A DNA stretch of 64,000 bases from Mycobacteroides immunogenum (GTDB taxonomy: Bacteria > Actinomycetota > Actinomycetes > Mycobacteriales > Mycobacteriaceae): the NCBI RefSeq assembly GCF_001605725.1, contig NZ_CP011530.1:4588001-4652000 (forward strand), written 5' to 3'. The position numbers and the translations under genes were made by a program. Positions within the stretch are counted from its first letter, which is position 1. Every line of letters begins with the position of its first letter. This document shows, piece by piece, positions 8,932 to 18,468 of this stretch. Below the pieces are notes generated by a model. The model was not told the origin of the DNA. It was given only the letters and a program-made list of their open reading frames with translations, and searched no databases.

Positions 8932-9804
8932 CTAGAGGCCGGCGAAGAGGTCGGTCTCCGGGGCGGTAGCGGCGACACGACTGCGCGCGAGCTCGAACTT
9001 TTCCGTGGGCCACAGGTGCTGGCGCCAGGTCCATGGCACCAGGAAGAACGGCCCGTTGGGATCGACCTGCGACGCGTGTGCGCGCAGTGCCCGGTCTCGT
9101 ACGCGGTAGTAATCACCGCACGCGATATGGGTCGTCGCGCGGCGGCCCCGCACCCGCCGCGTCAGCACGCCAGAAGCCCGCACCCAGCCGGGTACCGCCA
9201 CATCGCCCAGACGCGGGTCCGCGGGTGTTGTCGCGCCGGAGTTACGGCGCGGGATACGGCTGACCAGCCGCTCGGCCCGGCCCGCGAACCTCACCATCGC
9301 CGGTGTTATCCGGACGACTTCGTGAAGGTAATAGAGCTTGGCCACGCTGGTGCACGCCTCGTAGGCCGCCACGGCCATCTGATGACAGCGGATGTGATCG
9401 GGGTGCGGGTAGCCGCCGCATTCGTTATAGGTGATCATCACCTGCGGCCGGAAATGCTCGATCACCTCGACAAGGCGTGCCACAGATTCGGCCAGCGGCA
9501 CCCGTGCGAAACCGTCCCGTGGCACCATGCCGGGATCCAGATGCAGGCCCGAGTCGGTAAATCCCAACCAATGATGCTCGACGCCAAGAGTTTTGGCAGC
9601 AAGCGCCATTTCCGCACGGCGCACATGTGAGAGATTCTCGTGAACACCCGGCAGGTCCATCGCCGGGTTGAGGACGTCACCACGCTCACCCCCGGTGGCC
9701 GTGACGACGAGCACCTCATGTCCCTCGGCCGCGTACTTGGCCAGGGTCGCCGCGCCGCGGCTCGACTCGTCGTCGGGGTGGGCGTGCACCGCCATCAACC
9801 GCAT
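8932..9804 (-). CDS. PIG-L family deacetylase, mycothiol S-conjugate amidase (Mca)-like paralogue
   Basis: Zinc amidase of the LmbE/PIG-L family, 290 residues. Seen: the zinc motif AHPDDES at residues 7-13, [16 protein letters not shown], the second metal block [13 protein letters not shown], and the C-terminal [13 protein letters not shown]...ETDLFAGL that is typical of Mca rather than MshB. A middle segment is shortened and basic compared with canonical Mca. Mca cleaves mycothiol conjugates to release mercapturic acids during detoxification. The canonical mca normally sits elsewhere in the chromosome, so this may be a second copy with a different substrate (inference). The gene follows an SRPBCC/monooxygenase pair on the same strand. 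Confidence 0.85.
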   Translation of the reverse strand: MRLMAVHAHPDDESSRGAATLAKYAAEGHEVLVVTATGGERGDVLNPAMDLPGVHENLSHVRRAEMALAAKTLGVEHHWLGFTDSGLHLDPGMVPRDGFARVPLAESVARLVEVIEHFRPQVMITYNECGGYPHPDHIRCHQMAVAAYEACTSVAKLYYLHEVVRITPAMVRFAGRAERLVSRIPRRNSGATTPADPRLGDVAVPGWVRASGVLTRRVRGRRATTHIACGDYYRVRDRALRAHASQVDPNGPFFLVPWTWRQHLWPTEKFELARSRVAATAPETDLFAGL

Positions 9805-9855
9805 GATCTCAGTGGAACACAGATCACCGTGCGCAAATCGCCCGGCCGGACACCG

Positions 9856-10401
9856 TCAGCCGGTGCGCTGCGGCCCGCGTACCGGCAGCTCGCGGGCCAA
9901 CCCGCCGAGGCCAAACCAGAAGACAGGTTGCAGGATGGCGGCGACCGGACGGATCAGGAATCGCGAACCAGGGAGGTTCGTCAGATATCGCGGCGCGCAG
10001 GCGAGCGTCCAGTCGACGGTGGCCTTGCCGGGTTCGGGTTCCGGCACCACCCGGTATTCCTCGCACCAGGACCCGAACACCGGCAAGGTGGCATCGAGCG
10101 CCGTGTATCGCATCACGTGGGGCGCGTCGAAATGAATGATCTGCTCATGCTGGGCGAACACCATCCAGGAGTGGATGTACATCTGGAAGTCCCGGACAGT
10201 GCCCGGGGTTGGTGTGATGTCCAGCGGGTAGCGACAGCCCCACACCGACGGCAACCAGGACCACATCCGGTCCCCGGACACCACCCGCCAGACTTCCTCG
10301 GGCGGCGCGTCGAAGGTGCGGCGCACTCGGGTCACGAACGGCGCTGTCGCGAAGAAGTCCTCGACTCCGTCGGCCGCGATGGGTACCGCGTCAAACCGCA
10401 T
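9856..10401 (-). CDS. SRPBCC-fold protein paired with monooxygenase (copy 1)
   Basis: Small START/Bet v1-like lipid- or ligand-binding fold, 181 residues. Seen: the SRPBCC opening TRVRRTFDAPPEEVWRVVS followed by WSWLPSVWGCRYPLD, and a hydrophobic C-terminal helix. Its ATG overlaps the end of the upstream monooxygenase gene by 11 bases, so the two are translationally coupled. A clear paralogue, sharing the WSWLP block and overall layout, sits directly behind another monooxygenase at 30361-30909. Role unknown: substrate carrier, or polyketide-cyclase-like activity. Confidence 0.85.
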   Translation of the reverse strand: MRFDAVPIAADGVEDFFATAPFVTRVRRTFDAPPEEVWRVVSGDRMWSWLPSVWGCRYPLDITPTPGTVRDFQMYIHSWMVFAQHEQIIHFDAPHVMRYTALDATLPVFGSWCEEYRVVPEPEPGKATVDWTLACAPRYLTNLPGSRFLIRPVAAILQPVFWFGLGGLARELPVRGPQRTG

Positions 10402-11947
10402 GTTCGATCTCCTTTGCCGGGCTGTTTATCCGCTTGAATTCGTATGCGGTTGAGGGAAATTGGACGCTGCGCCGGTAAGACTGCAGGACCGTCCAGGGCC
10501 GCACGTAGGGCGTATGGCCCTGCGAGTTGATGAAATAGCTGTTCGAGCCGGCGCAGTTCACCGTGAAGTACCGGTTCAGGTTGGCGCCACTGCGGGAAAT
10601 GTTGCCCTGGAAATCATCCAGCGCCTCCCGCGTCACCTCGACCCAGGTGGCTCCCCTGGCCCGGGCTCGTGTCATGACAGCGCCGATGTGGCGCATCGAG
10701 TTCTCCAGGATGTAGTGGAAGCTGGTGCCGGTCCACGAGTAGGGGCCGACGAGCATGAACCTGTTGGGCAGCCCCGGCACCGAGGTGCTCTGGTAGGCCT
10801 GCAACCCGTTATCGCGATAGAACTCAGCCAGGTCGAATCCCTCGGTACCCAAAACAGTTCCCACCCGATAGGTCTCGGCATCGGAAAACATCTCATAGCC
10901 GGTGGCCAGTACCAGGACGTCGATGGGGCGCTCGACGCCCGCCTTGTCCACGATGCCTGTCGGGGTGATCCGGTCTATACCGTTCGACACCAGCGTCACA
11001 TTCGGCCGGTTGAACGTGGGCAGGTAGTCGGCGCCGAGAGTCCCCCGCGTGCATCCCGCACCGAACCGTGGGCGCAGCTGCTCCCGAACCGCTGGACTAT
11101 CCACCTTGTACCGCAACCAGCCTCGGTATGCCCACAGTGCCACCCGGTCGAATATCGCCCCACCGACCCGGAACAACGGTTTTGGCGTATAGATCAATAC
11201 ACGCAGGCCGAGTTCGACTCCGGCCAAACCGATTCCGTTCACACCGTTGGCGAACCTGCGTCCGGACAACAGCCGCTGCAACAGCCTCGGCAACCGGAAA
11301 TCAGGTTTCGGAAAGTACCATTGCGGCGTCCGCTGATACACGTCCAGATGTTCCACCTCACCGGCGATGGCCGGAGCGATCTGCACGGTGGAACTACCGA
11401 CACCGACAATTCCGACCCGCTTACCGCGCATGTCGATATCGTGTTGCCACCGTGACGGCACCTGGATCGGCCCCGCGAAGCTGTCCAGACCTGGAATGTC
11501 CGGCGCAGTACGCGGATTGATGTAGGCGCCGATCGCGCTGATCACGAACCGCGCCGAGATGACCTCGCCACCGGTGGTGTGGACCTGCCAGAGGTGGTTG
11601 TCTGCGTCGAACACCTCACGTTCGACGCAGGTCCCGAACAGCGCATGGTCGCGCAGTCCGTGTCGAGCCACCAGATCCAGTGCGTACTGCTGTATTTCGG
11701 CTCCCGTCGCGAAAAACCGCTTCCAGTCACCCTTGGGGGCGAAGGTGAATTGGTACGCCACCACCGGGATGTCAGCGCCGACCCCCGGATAGGTGTTGCG
11801 CAACCAGGTGCCGCCGAAGTCTTCGTCTCGGTCGATGATGACGAAGTCCTCGATACCGATCTCGAGCAATTTGATGGCCGCGCAGATGCCCCCCAATCCG
11901 GCGCCGATGATGGCCACCTCGAAATCGGGTTCGTCATGCAATTCCAT
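10391..11947 (-). CDS. Flavin-containing (Baeyer-Villiger-type) monooxygenase 1
   Basis: FAD/NADPH monooxygenase of the class B type, 518 residues from the chosen ATG, which has GGAAG five bases upstream; an ATG four codons earlier (11959) is possible. Seen: FAD motif GAGLGG at 15-20, GGTWLRNTYPGVGAD at 45-59, and a second Rossmann motif GIVGVGSSTVQIAP near residue 180. The Baeyer-Villiger fingerprint FxGxxxHxxxW is present as F157, G159 and W167, but the histidine is V163. Expected chemistry is oxygen insertion next to a ketone or heteroatom oxidation; the substrate is unknown. A 38-bp element shared with the operon at 35.9 kb lies upstream. Confidence 0.88.
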   Translation of the reverse strand: MELHDEPDFEVAIIGAGLGGICAAIKLLEIGIEDFVIIDRDEDFGGTWLRNTYPGVGADIPVVAYQFTFAPKGDWKRFFATGAEIQQYALDLVARHGLRDHALFGTCVEREVFDADNHLWQVHTTGGEVISARFVISAIGAYINPRTAPDIPGLDSFAGPIQVPSRWQHDIDMRGKRVGIVGVGSSTVQIAPAIAGEVEHLDVYQRTPQWYFPKPDFRLPRLLQRLLSGRRFANGVNGIGLAGVELGLRVLIYTPKPLFRVGGAIFDRVALWAYRGWLRYKVDSPAVREQLRPRFGAGCTRGTLGADYLPTFNRPNVTLVSNGIDRITPTGIVDKAGVERPIDVLVLATGYEMFSDAETYRVGTVLGTEGFDLAEFYRDNGLQAYQSTSVPGLPNRFMLVGPYSWTGTSFHYILENSMRHIGAVMTRARARGATWVEVTREALDDFQGNISRSGANLNRYFTVNCAGSNSYFINSQGHTPYVRPWTVLQSYRRSVQFPSTAYEFKRINSPAKEIEHAV

Positions 11948-12058
11948 GGCTGCTTCCATGGTTCGTCTCACGGCGTTCCTTCCATTTCGCACGGCATATC
12001 TCGACAGGCCGCCCGGCCGGCCACCCGCGAGGCTCCCCCACCGTGCCGGGCGCGGATA

Positions 12059-12096
12059 TTTAATAGACTGACATGCCATTCACTAAATATCAAGAC
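12059..12096 (-). promoter_or_regulatory. Shared 38-bp promoter/operator element, copy A
   Basis: Identical at 32 of 38 positions to 35952-35989, including an 18-base unbroken core AGACTGACATGCCATTCA. On the gene strand it reads as a possible -35 (TTGATA), a 17-base spacer and a -10-like CAGTCT, so the core overlaps the promoter spacer where a repressor could act. It lies about 110 bases upstream of monooxygenase 1. Binding protein unknown. Confidence 0.6.
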
Positions 12097-12212
12097 TGTC
12101 GCGGCGGCCCACGCTGGGGAAACTCCCCCAGATTGCCCCTATGCGTGATCGGTAGTATCCAGTACCATCCGTTCCACTAACTTGCTCGATCAACGTGGAA
12201 CCGGGAGGCACC

Positions 12213-12998
12213 GTGAGCATGCTGCAGGATCCGAAACTGGCCGAATCGCTGGTTGATCTCACCCGGATCGCTCACCCGCCACGGCGTCATCATGGGTATC
12301 TCGATGTCCTGGGACCCGAGAAGCCCGAGAATGACGAACCACTCTCCCTGGCCAACCGGTTCATGCAGAGCCCGTTGTTGGCCGCTATCTACGAGCGCGC
12401 CTGGCGCCCGATGTTCACCCGCGGATTCAGCTACGGCGGCAAGAGCACCCTCAGGACCCACACCACCCTGATGGACGAGATCGCTGGTCGCGGAGACCAC
12501 AAGATTCTCGATGTCGCATGCGGCCCCGGCCTCTACACCCGCGAGCTCGCGGCACAGCTCGGTACCGACGGTGTGTGCATCGGGCTGGACCTGTCCGGCC
12601 CGATGCTGCGCAGAGCAGTCCGCGACAACTCTGCCGAATATGTCGACTACATACGTGGCAGTGCACATGCGCTGCCCTTCGCCGACGCGTCATTCGACAC
12701 CGTGGTATGCCTGGCCGCGCTGTACCTCATCCCCAACCCCGAGCAAGCCGTTCGGGAACTGTGCCGCGTCGCGGGAGCAGACGGCCAGATCGTGATCTTC
12801 ACGTCCTTGCGCACACCGGCGGCGTCACTACCCGGTGTCACCAGGGCCATGCGCGCCGGCGGGTTCCGCGCGTTCGGGCGCGATGAAATAACCGGCTGGT
12901 TGCGCGCCCAGGGATGGACGAACATCGACCAAACACTCACCGGACAAGGGCAATTCATTCGTGCTCGGCGCGAGGCCGCTCTTCGGATGGCCACCTAA
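12213..12998 (+). CDS. Class I SAM-dependent methyltransferase
   Basis: Methyltransferase of 261 residues. Seen: SAM motif I ILDVACGPGLYTRELAAQL at about residues 100-118, an acidic motif II CIGLDLSGPML, and the post-motif SAHALPFADASFDTVVCL, which is the UbiE/Methyltransf_11 pattern. The start is a GTG at 12213 with GGGAGG four bases upstream. It is transcribed divergently from monooxygenase 1 and converges on the EphD-like gene with only 15 bases between. The acceptor is unknown; the neighbourhood suggests a lipid or quinone-like substrate. Confidence 0.85.
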   Translation: MSMLQDPKLAESLVDLTRIAHPPRRHHGYLDVLGPEKPENDEPLSLANRFMQSPLLAAIYERAWRPMFTRGFSYGGKSTLRTHTTLMDEIAGRGDHKILDVACGPGLYTRELAAQLGTDGVCIGLDLSGPMLRRAVRDNSAEYVDYIRGSAHALPFADASFDTVVCLAALYLIPNPEQAVRELCRVAGADGQIVIFTSLRTPAASLPGVTRAMRAGGFRAFGRDEITGWLRAQGWTNIDQTLTGQGQFIRARREAALRMAT

Positions 12999-13013
12999 CG
13001 GCGAGCACGCCTT

Positions 13014-14837
13014 CTACTTCTTGGACGGCACCAGCTTGATGAGGTCGGTCATCCCCGCTTTGGCGGCGAAGTAGCGGGTAAGTCCGGGCGCCAATCGGTT
13101 GTTCAGATACTGCAGCCGCGCTTCGGGTGTCACCGGCACCACCTGCTTGTTCTTGCGCACCGCGGTGACGATCTGGCGGGCCACCTTCTCGGGGCCGTAG
13201 CGACGCATCGCGTAGGCCTTGTCGCCCGCCAGCTGCATCCGCGACTCCTCCTCCGCACTGACCCCCGAAATCTTAGTAGTGGCAACGATGTTGGTGTGTA
13301 CCACGCCGGGGCAGATGGTGGTCACGCCAATATTGTGTGCGGCGAGATCAGCGCGCAGACAGTCCGAGAACATGAAGACCGCGGACTTGCTTGTCGAGTA
13401 CGCGGTGAACGCTTTCTGCGGGCTGTACGCCGCCATGCTGGACAGATTCACGATATGCCCACCGAGCCCGCGTTCGGCCATCTTGGCGCCAAATGCCCTA
13501 CTGCCGTTGACCACCCCGAATAGATTGATCTCGATGATGCGCCGGAACTCCTCCGACGGGGTATCCAAGAACGCGCCGGCCGCGCCGACGCCGGCGTTGT
13601 TCACCAGAACGTCAGGCACACCGTGGCGCTTCACGACCTCCTCGGCATGCGCGTTGACCGCCTCCTCATCCGCGACATTGAGGCGGTACGCATGCGCCAC
13701 GCCACCCTCCTGCTCGATGAGTGCGACGGTTTCATGGGCTCCGTCCAGGTTGACGTCGGAGAGCACCACCTCGGCGCCCTGCCGGGCGAACTCGAGCGCG
13801 GTTTCCCTGCCGATACCGCTGCCCCCTCCGGTGATTACCACCAGCTGATCCTCGAACGGTTTGCGGCTCTTGCCCATTTCTGCCCTTCGTAGTGCGCGGC
13901 CGGGCTGCTTGCCCGATACCGCGTCGATGAGTTCGGTGGCCGCCGCCGCGAGCACCTGCGGGTGCGAGAAGGGCAACCAATGGCCCCCATCGACCACGCG
14001 ACGCCACGTGTGTTGGTTCCACTTGAGCTCATCGTCATAGTTGGATTGGCGCACCGCGGGGTCCCGGGTACCGACGACGACCTGGACGGGCACCCGGGTG
14101 TGCCGGTCCTGCGGATGCAGCATGGCGGGTAGCGCGTTGGCGCGGTACACCCGCAATGTCCTGGTGATATCGCTCATGAAAGTCGGGCCCAGGTGGATAT
14201 CCTCCACGGCCGCCCCCTCGGCGAGAGATAATCCAGTGCGCCAGCGTCTTTCGCTCATCGTCAGCTTCAGCAGGACATTCGGGATGACAGGGGTCATGGA
14301 CCCGAACATGTAGAGCAACGAACCGATCTGGCCCAGTGCCAACGCCAGATTCCTCGGCGTCGGGTTGCTGAGCCGTGAGCGCACCCACTTGCTCATGTGA
14401 TGGGCCGAGGGCCCCGACACCGAGGTAAAGGAAGAGAATCGGTGTTCCAGCTCCGGGTTACAGATGGCCTCCCACATCGCCACGCTGCCCCAATCATGCC
14501 CCAGCACGTGCACAGGCGCATCGGGGCTGACCGCATTGGCGACGGCGATATAGTCGCTAGCCATCTCGGTGAGCCGGAAGTCGCGAAAACTCTTGGGATT
14601 GGTGCTCTTTCCCGCCCCCCGATTATCAATCGCGACCAGCCGGAAACGGTCGCGCAGCAGTGGCGCGACACCATCCCATAGGTGATGGGAGTCGGGCCAC
14701 CCATGCACCAACAGGATCGTCTCACCCTCCGGATTGCCCTGAATGAAGTACGCGACGTCGATATCCCCGTTGCGCACCACATGTTCAGCGACACCGCTAC
14801 CGGTCATGTCGTCCGTACGCTCAGTAGTGAGAGTCAT
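13014..14837 (-). CDS. ephD: EphD-like fusion: epoxide hydrolase/alpha-beta hydrolase plus short-chain dehydrogenase
   Basis: Two-domain protein of 607 residues, close to the length of M. tuberculosis EphD. Seen: an N-terminal alpha/beta hydrolase (about 10-295) with oxyanion segment HGWPDS, nucleophile elbow GHDWGS (aspartate nucleophile, as in epoxide hydrolases), GTRDPAV and the catalytic histidine in DGGHWLPFSHP. The C-terminal SDR domain (about 325-590) has TGGGSGIGRET and the YSTSK active site. EphD has been linked to metabolism of oxygenated mycolic acids. Here it closes the operon diiron protein, monooxygenase 2, SDR, EphD, which suggests ring opening or ester cleavage plus alcohol oxidation of the same substrate (inference). 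Confidence 0.9.
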   Translation of the reverse strand: MTLTTERTDDMTGSGVAEHVVRNGDIDVAYFIQGNPEGETILLVHGWPDSHHLWDGVAPLLRDRFRLVAIDNRGAGKSTNPKSFRDFRLTEMASDYIAVANAVSPDAPVHVLGHDWGSVAMWEAICNPELEHRFSSFTSVSGPSAHHMSKWVRSRLSNPTPRNLALALGQIGSLLYMFGSMTPVIPNVLLKLTMSERRWRTGLSLAEGAAVEDIHLGPTFMSDITRTLRVYRANALPAMLHPQDRHTRVPVQVVVGTRDPAVRQSNYDDELKWNQHTWRRVVDGGHWLPFSHPQVLAAAATELIDAVSGKQPGRALRRAEMGKSRKPFEDQLVVITGGGSGIGRETALEFARQGAEVVLSDVNLDGAHETVALIEQEGGVAHAYRLNVADEEAVNAHAEEVVKRHGVPDVLVNNAGVGAAGAFLDTPSEEFRRIIEINLFGVVNGSRAFGAKMAERGLGGHIVNLSSMAAYSPQKAFTAYSTSKSAVFMFSDCLRADLAAHNIGVTTICPGVVHTNIVATTKISGVSAEEESRMQLAGDKAYAMRRYGPEKVARQIVTAVRKNKQVVPVTPEARLQYLNNRLAPGLTRYFAAKAGMTDLIKLVPSKK

Positions 14838-14867
14838 ATTTTTCTCCGTTCGCAGAGGAGCATCTGG

Positions 14868-15818
14868 CTACCGCCGTGCCGCCGTGGGCTTTCGCCCCTC
14901 CTCGACACCGGCTTGGCGCGGGAGCAGCTTCCGTTCATCGAGCTTGCCGAGGGCCCAAGCACCCCATCGCTCGGCACGTTCAATCGAGAATGCTTGTGTG
15001 GTACGTCGATTGATGCCCGGCGCGACCCTGCCAAGGACATATCCGAGCCAGGCCTCGGTACGCACCGGTACCACCGCAAGGTCATACCGCACCGCACGGG
15101 TGACCGCGCGTGCCACCAAATCCGGACTCATCGGAGAGAACGGCAGGCCGGCCACGAAATCCTGTACCCGCCGCATGATTTCCTTGCCACGCTCGACCAT
15201 TTCCTGGTCCACGCCAACCGTTATCCCGTTGAGCCCGATATTGGTGTTGATAAATCCTGGGCAGATGGCGCTGACTCCCACACCTTTGGGCCCAAACTCC
15301 AACCGTAGGCATTCGGTGAGCATCTTGACGCCCGCCTTCGACACCGAATACGGGGCCATTACCGGAGTCGGGGTGAAGGCGGCTGCCGAAGCGATGTTCA
15401 CGATATGCCCACTGCCACGTTCGACCATCTGCTCTCCGAATACCCGGCACCCATGCACGACCCCCATGAGGTTCACCGAAAGCAATCGATCCCAGTCGGC
15501 TGGCGTGAGTTTCAAAAATGCTCCGCCCAAGGCGATTCCGGCGTTGTTTACCAGCACGTCGGCAACACCGTGGTCGGCGAGCACATCGCGCGCGAACGTC
15601 TCCCACTGGTCGGGATCGGTCACATCCAGCTGCGCCGCCGACGCGGCGTCTCCGTTGGCCCGGATCATGGCCGTGGTGGCTTGCGCGGCATCGAGATCCC
15701 TGTCGGAGACCACCACGTGGGCTCCACGTTTGGCGAATCTGATGGCCGTGGCCCGGCCGATGCCACTACCCGCTCCGGTCACCACGACCACGCGAGGCTC
15801 CAACGAGTTGACTCTCAT
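14868..15818 (-). CDS. Short-chain dehydrogenase/reductase (operon with monooxygenase 2)
   Basis: Classical SDR, 316 residues, with a C-terminal extension of about 50 residues. Seen: the cofactor motif TGAGSGIGRATAI at residues 15-27, NNAGIALGG, and the active-site YSVSKAG. The start ATG at 15818 overlaps the monooxygenase stop as ATGA, with AGGGGAG upstream; a longer frame into the monooxygenase gene is rejected. Thirty bases separate it from the EphD-like gene. Probable role: oxidation of a secondary alcohol to the ketone used by the monooxygenase. Direction and substrate are inferred. Confidence 0.88.
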   Translation of the reverse strand: MRVNSLEPRVVVVTGAGSGIGRATAIRFAKRGAHVVVSDRDLDAAQATTAMIRANGDAASAAQLDVTDPDQWETFARDVLADHGVADVLVNNAGIALGGAFLKLTPADWDRLLSVNLMGVVHGCRVFGEQMVERGSGHIVNIASAAAFTPTPVMAPYSVSKAGVKMLTECLRLEFGPKGVGVSAICPGFINTNIGLNGITVGVDQEMVERGKEIMRRVQDFVAGLPFSPMSPDLVARAVTRAVRYDLAVVPVRTEAWLGYVLGRVAPGINRRTTQAFSIERAERWGAWALGKLDERKLLPRQAGVEEGRKPTAARR

Positions 15819-17386
15819 ACTCTCTCCCCTGCGGTCGATGCGACGGTCTCGGGTACCGCCGATCCGGTTGAGTAGCGATACACGTCGAGGTTGAAGTGGC
15901 GGTTTTGCCAATACATCTCGCCGTGCGTGGTCGGCCGGAACGGCGAGTCGCCATTGTGGTCCAAGTAGTACGTGTTGGATCCGGAACACACGTCGGTGAA
16001 CAAGAAGTTCTTCTCCTGCCGTTTCAGGCACTTGCGGAAGTACTCGTCATGGGCTTCCTGGCGGATCTCACACATGCTGGCCCCACGGCGCTTTGTCTCC
16101 GCGATGGCCCGAGCCAAGTGCGCCGACGTGGCCTCGATCATCCAGAGGTAGGACCCGAGAACAAATCCGTACGGTCCGGTGATGGAGAACATGTTGGGAT
16201 ATCCGGGTACCGAAACTCCTTGATAGGACTGGAAACGGTGCCTGTCCCAGAACTCGCCCAGGTCCTGACCGCCACGGCCGAGAACGGGAAAGGGCGGCAC
16301 CGAGCCCTTGTCCCACAGTTTGAATCCCGTCGCACAGATCAGCACATCGACCTCATGCTCGACACCGTCGACCGTGCGTACTCCGTTGGGCGTGACGCAT
16401 TCGATCGACTCGGTGATCAGACTGACGTCGTCCCGATTGAAGGTCTTGAGGTAATCGTTCGACATCGACGGGCGTTTACAGCCCAGCCCATACTGTGGAA
16501 TCAATTTCTCACGGATCACCGGGTCGTCGACCTGTTTACGCATCCATCGGCGCATCGGCGCCTCACCGGCGCGCCTGACCGCGTTGATCAGCCAGGTGGG
16601 CCCGGCCACCTGGCCGCTCATCGCCAACTCGATGCCTACCGTCGCCACCGATCGGATGGCCGAGCGAATTTTACTGTTCCCCAATATCGTCCGGCCCAGC
16701 TGCCCGATCTCCAGATCGAGCTTCGGCCCTACCCAGATCGGGGTGCGCTGAAACACCGCGAGATGACTCGCCTCATCGACGATGGCGGGAACCAGTTGCA
16801 GCGAGGTCGCCCCTGTGCCGATCACGGCTACGCGTCTACCCGTAAGCGCCACATCGTGATCCCACAACGCGGTATGCATGAGTGTCCCGCCGAAGTCCTG
16901 CACGCCCGGGATGTCGGGCATCTTCGGACGCTCCAGCCCACCGACCGCCATCACGCAGTGCCTCGCCGTGATTTCCTTGCCGCCGTCAGTGGTCAATCGC
17001 CACAGGATATTTCGTTCATCGAATACGGCGCGGGTAATGCTCGTTCCCAACCGCAGTTTGTCGCGCAGACCATACTTGTCCACCATGGAATCGGCATACT
17101 GCTGCAACTCGGTTCCCGGCGCGAACAGGCGCGACCAATCACCACGCTGCTCATAGGAGAAGCTGTACACCACCGATGGGATGTCTACCGCCACGCCTGG
17201 ATAGGTGTTCGCATGCCAGGTGCCACCCACCTGATCCCACTTATCAATGATGATGAAATCGTGTATCCCTTTGCTTTGCAGAGAGATACCGGTTCCAATT
17301 CCGCCGAATCCAGCTCCGATCACCGCCACTTCGTGATCCGGCTGTTCCAGTTCGGTCGTTGTTGCATGCCGTGCGGCACTGCTCAC
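15815..17386 (-). CDS. Baeyer-Villiger-type flavin monooxygenase 2 (complete fingerprint)
   Basis: Class B flavin monooxygenase, 523 residues. Seen: FAD motif GAGFGG near residue 25, GGTWHANTYPGVAVD at 54-68, the full Baeyer-Villiger fingerprint F165-x-G167-xxx-H171-xxx-W175, and the NADPH Rossmann motif VIGTGATSLQLVP at 188-200. It is the only one of five full-length monooxygenases in the window that keeps the fingerprint histidine. It follows the PF10118-type diiron gene by 29 bases and overlaps the SDR by four bases. Likely converts a long-chain or cyclic ketone to an ester or lactone; substrate unknown. Confidence 0.92.
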   Translation of the reverse strand: MSSAARHATTTELEQPDHEVAVIGAGFGGIGTGISLQSKGIHDFIIIDKWDQVGGTWHANTYPGVAVDIPSVVYSFSYEQRGDWSRLFAPGTELQQYADSMVDKYGLRDKLRLGTSITRAVFDERNILWRLTTDGGKEITARHCVMAVGGLERPKMPDIPGVQDFGGTLMHTALWDHDVALTGRRVAVIGTGATSLQLVPAIVDEASHLAVFQRTPIWVGPKLDLEIGQLGRTILGNSKIRSAIRSVATVGIELAMSGQVAGPTWLINAVRRAGEAPMRRWMRKQVDDPVIREKLIPQYGLGCKRPSMSNDYLKTFNRDDVSLITESIECVTPNGVRTVDGVEHEVDVLICATGFKLWDKGSVPPFPVLGRGGQDLGEFWDRHRFQSYQGVSVPGYPNMFSITGPYGFVLGSYLWMIEATSAHLARAIAETKRRGASMCEIRQEAHDEYFRKCLKRQEKNFLFTDVCSGSNTYYLDHNGDSPFRPTTHGEMYWQNRHFNLDVYRYSTGSAVPETVASTAGERV

Positions 17387-17415
17387 GGTGCGCGTCTCCT
17401 TTGACGTGTCGCGGC

Positions 17416-18270
17416 CTATTTGAGGTGATCTACGAGAATGCCCTTGCTACCGAAAAGTTCTCGCTGCCAACGGTTCAGCAGTTCCTCGGTGTTGATGTCG
17501 TCGGGATGGAACCCGGGCCGCAGGTACTTGCGGACATCACCGACAATTCCCCTGAAAAGTGGCCCACCAAACAAACCCCGCGCTTCCCTGAGCAGCCGAC
17601 GCGGCTGACGCCGCGCCACCGGGTCCGACAGCAGCGATCCCGCGAGGATGCCGAGGGTCAGCGGCGGGACGACGGTCATCGCCACCAGCATGAGACCGAT
17701 TCGCATCGCCTCGGTACCGCCCACCGCGCGGTATACGTCGAAGGCCACCGACTTGTGTTCGAGTTCTTCCAGGGCATGCCAGTTGAGCAGGTGCCACACC
17801 TCCGGGTCTCCCGGAATGGCTTGCACTTCCTCACTGCCAAGAGTCCGCTCGGCCAGGATCGCGGTCATGTGTTCGGCCATCGCGGTGAAGGCCAGGTGCG
17901 CCCGCGGCGGAAGCATGTTCTCGAATCGAATCAATCGATCGACCTGCCTCTTCGAATCCCACCACGCGATGGGATAACCCATCTCGATCAGCTTCTCGTT
18001 GACCCGGCGGTGCTCCTGGCCGTGCACCGACTCCTGTCCGATGAATCCGGCAACACGCTTCTTGAGCACTGGATCGGTGATCTGATCGGAAAACTTGCGC
18101 ACCGAGCGGATGAATCCCTCCTCCCCGGGCGGGAAGCCGCCAGACAAACCGGCCACGAAATGGCTGTAGACGATGTCGTTCTCTACGAAGTACTTATGGG
18201 CATTGCCGTCGTCACCGAAGCGGAAACGAATCCGCCGGGTCTTGGGATACACCGCAGCTGGACTGGCCAT
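17416..18270 (-). CDS. PF10118-type metal-dependent hydrolase family protein, predicted diiron four-helix bundle
   Basis: Protein of 284 residues in the family labelled metal-dependent hydrolase (PF10118). Seen: a ferritin-like ligand pattern of E51, E80xxH83, E133 and E169xxH172 on predicted helices, which fits a carboxylate-bridged diiron centre. A hydrophobic stretch at about residues 193-215 may contact the membrane. It is the first gene of an operon with monooxygenase 2, an SDR and the EphD-like fusion. The family name implies hydrolysis, but the ligand pattern and context would equally fit an oxygenase that makes the alcohol for the SDR. This is inference. Confidence 0.82.
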   Translation of the reverse strand: MASPAAVYPKTRRIRFRFGDDGNAHKYFVENDIVYSHFVAGLSGGFPPGEEGFIRSVRKFSDQITDPVLKKRVAGFIGQESVHGQEHRRVNEKLIEMGYPIAWWDSKRQVDRLIRFENMLPPRAHLAFTAMAEHMTAILAERTLGSEEVQAIPGDPEVWHLLNWHALEELEHKSVAFDVYRAVGGTEAMRIGLMLVAMTVVPPLTLGILAGSLLSDPVARRQPRRLLREARGLFGGPLFRGIVGDVRKYLRPGFHPDDINTEELLNRWQRELFGSKGILVDHLK

Positions 18271-18300
18271 GTCATCACTCCCTTGTGACGAGAAGTTACT

Positions 18301-18326
18301 AGTACTTCAAGTACTACTCGAAGTAC
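18301..18326. promoter_or_regulatory. Palindromic operator upstream of the diiron/monooxygenase 2 operon
   Basis: AGTACTTCAAGTACT (18301-18315) is a palindrome with seven-base arms around one base. GAAGTAC follows at 18320-18326 and repeats the half site. It is 31 bases upstream of the first gene of the operon, a usual place for a TetR or FadR-type repressor site. The TetR gene at 18469 is the nearest candidate regulator. Confidence 0.6.
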
Positions 18327-18468
18327 ACCATAAGACCGTGGCAGCGCGGGGCGCAATACACCACGTGGGATGACATCGATTCAAGAATCATCCGGCCCGG
18401 AAGATGGCCGGCCAGGCGCGGAAGGGGCTAAAACGGAATGAGGGACCCCGTACCGGGCGATGGAAAAA

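Noticed and set aside
10460..11455. 331-codon open frame on the + strand
   Set aside because: Antisense to monooxygenase 1, which has all expected flavin and NADPH motifs.
15896..17404. 502-codon open frame on the + strand
   Set aside because: It is antisense to monooxygenase 2 across its whole length, has no recognisable domain, and reflects the high-GC codon bias of the true gene.
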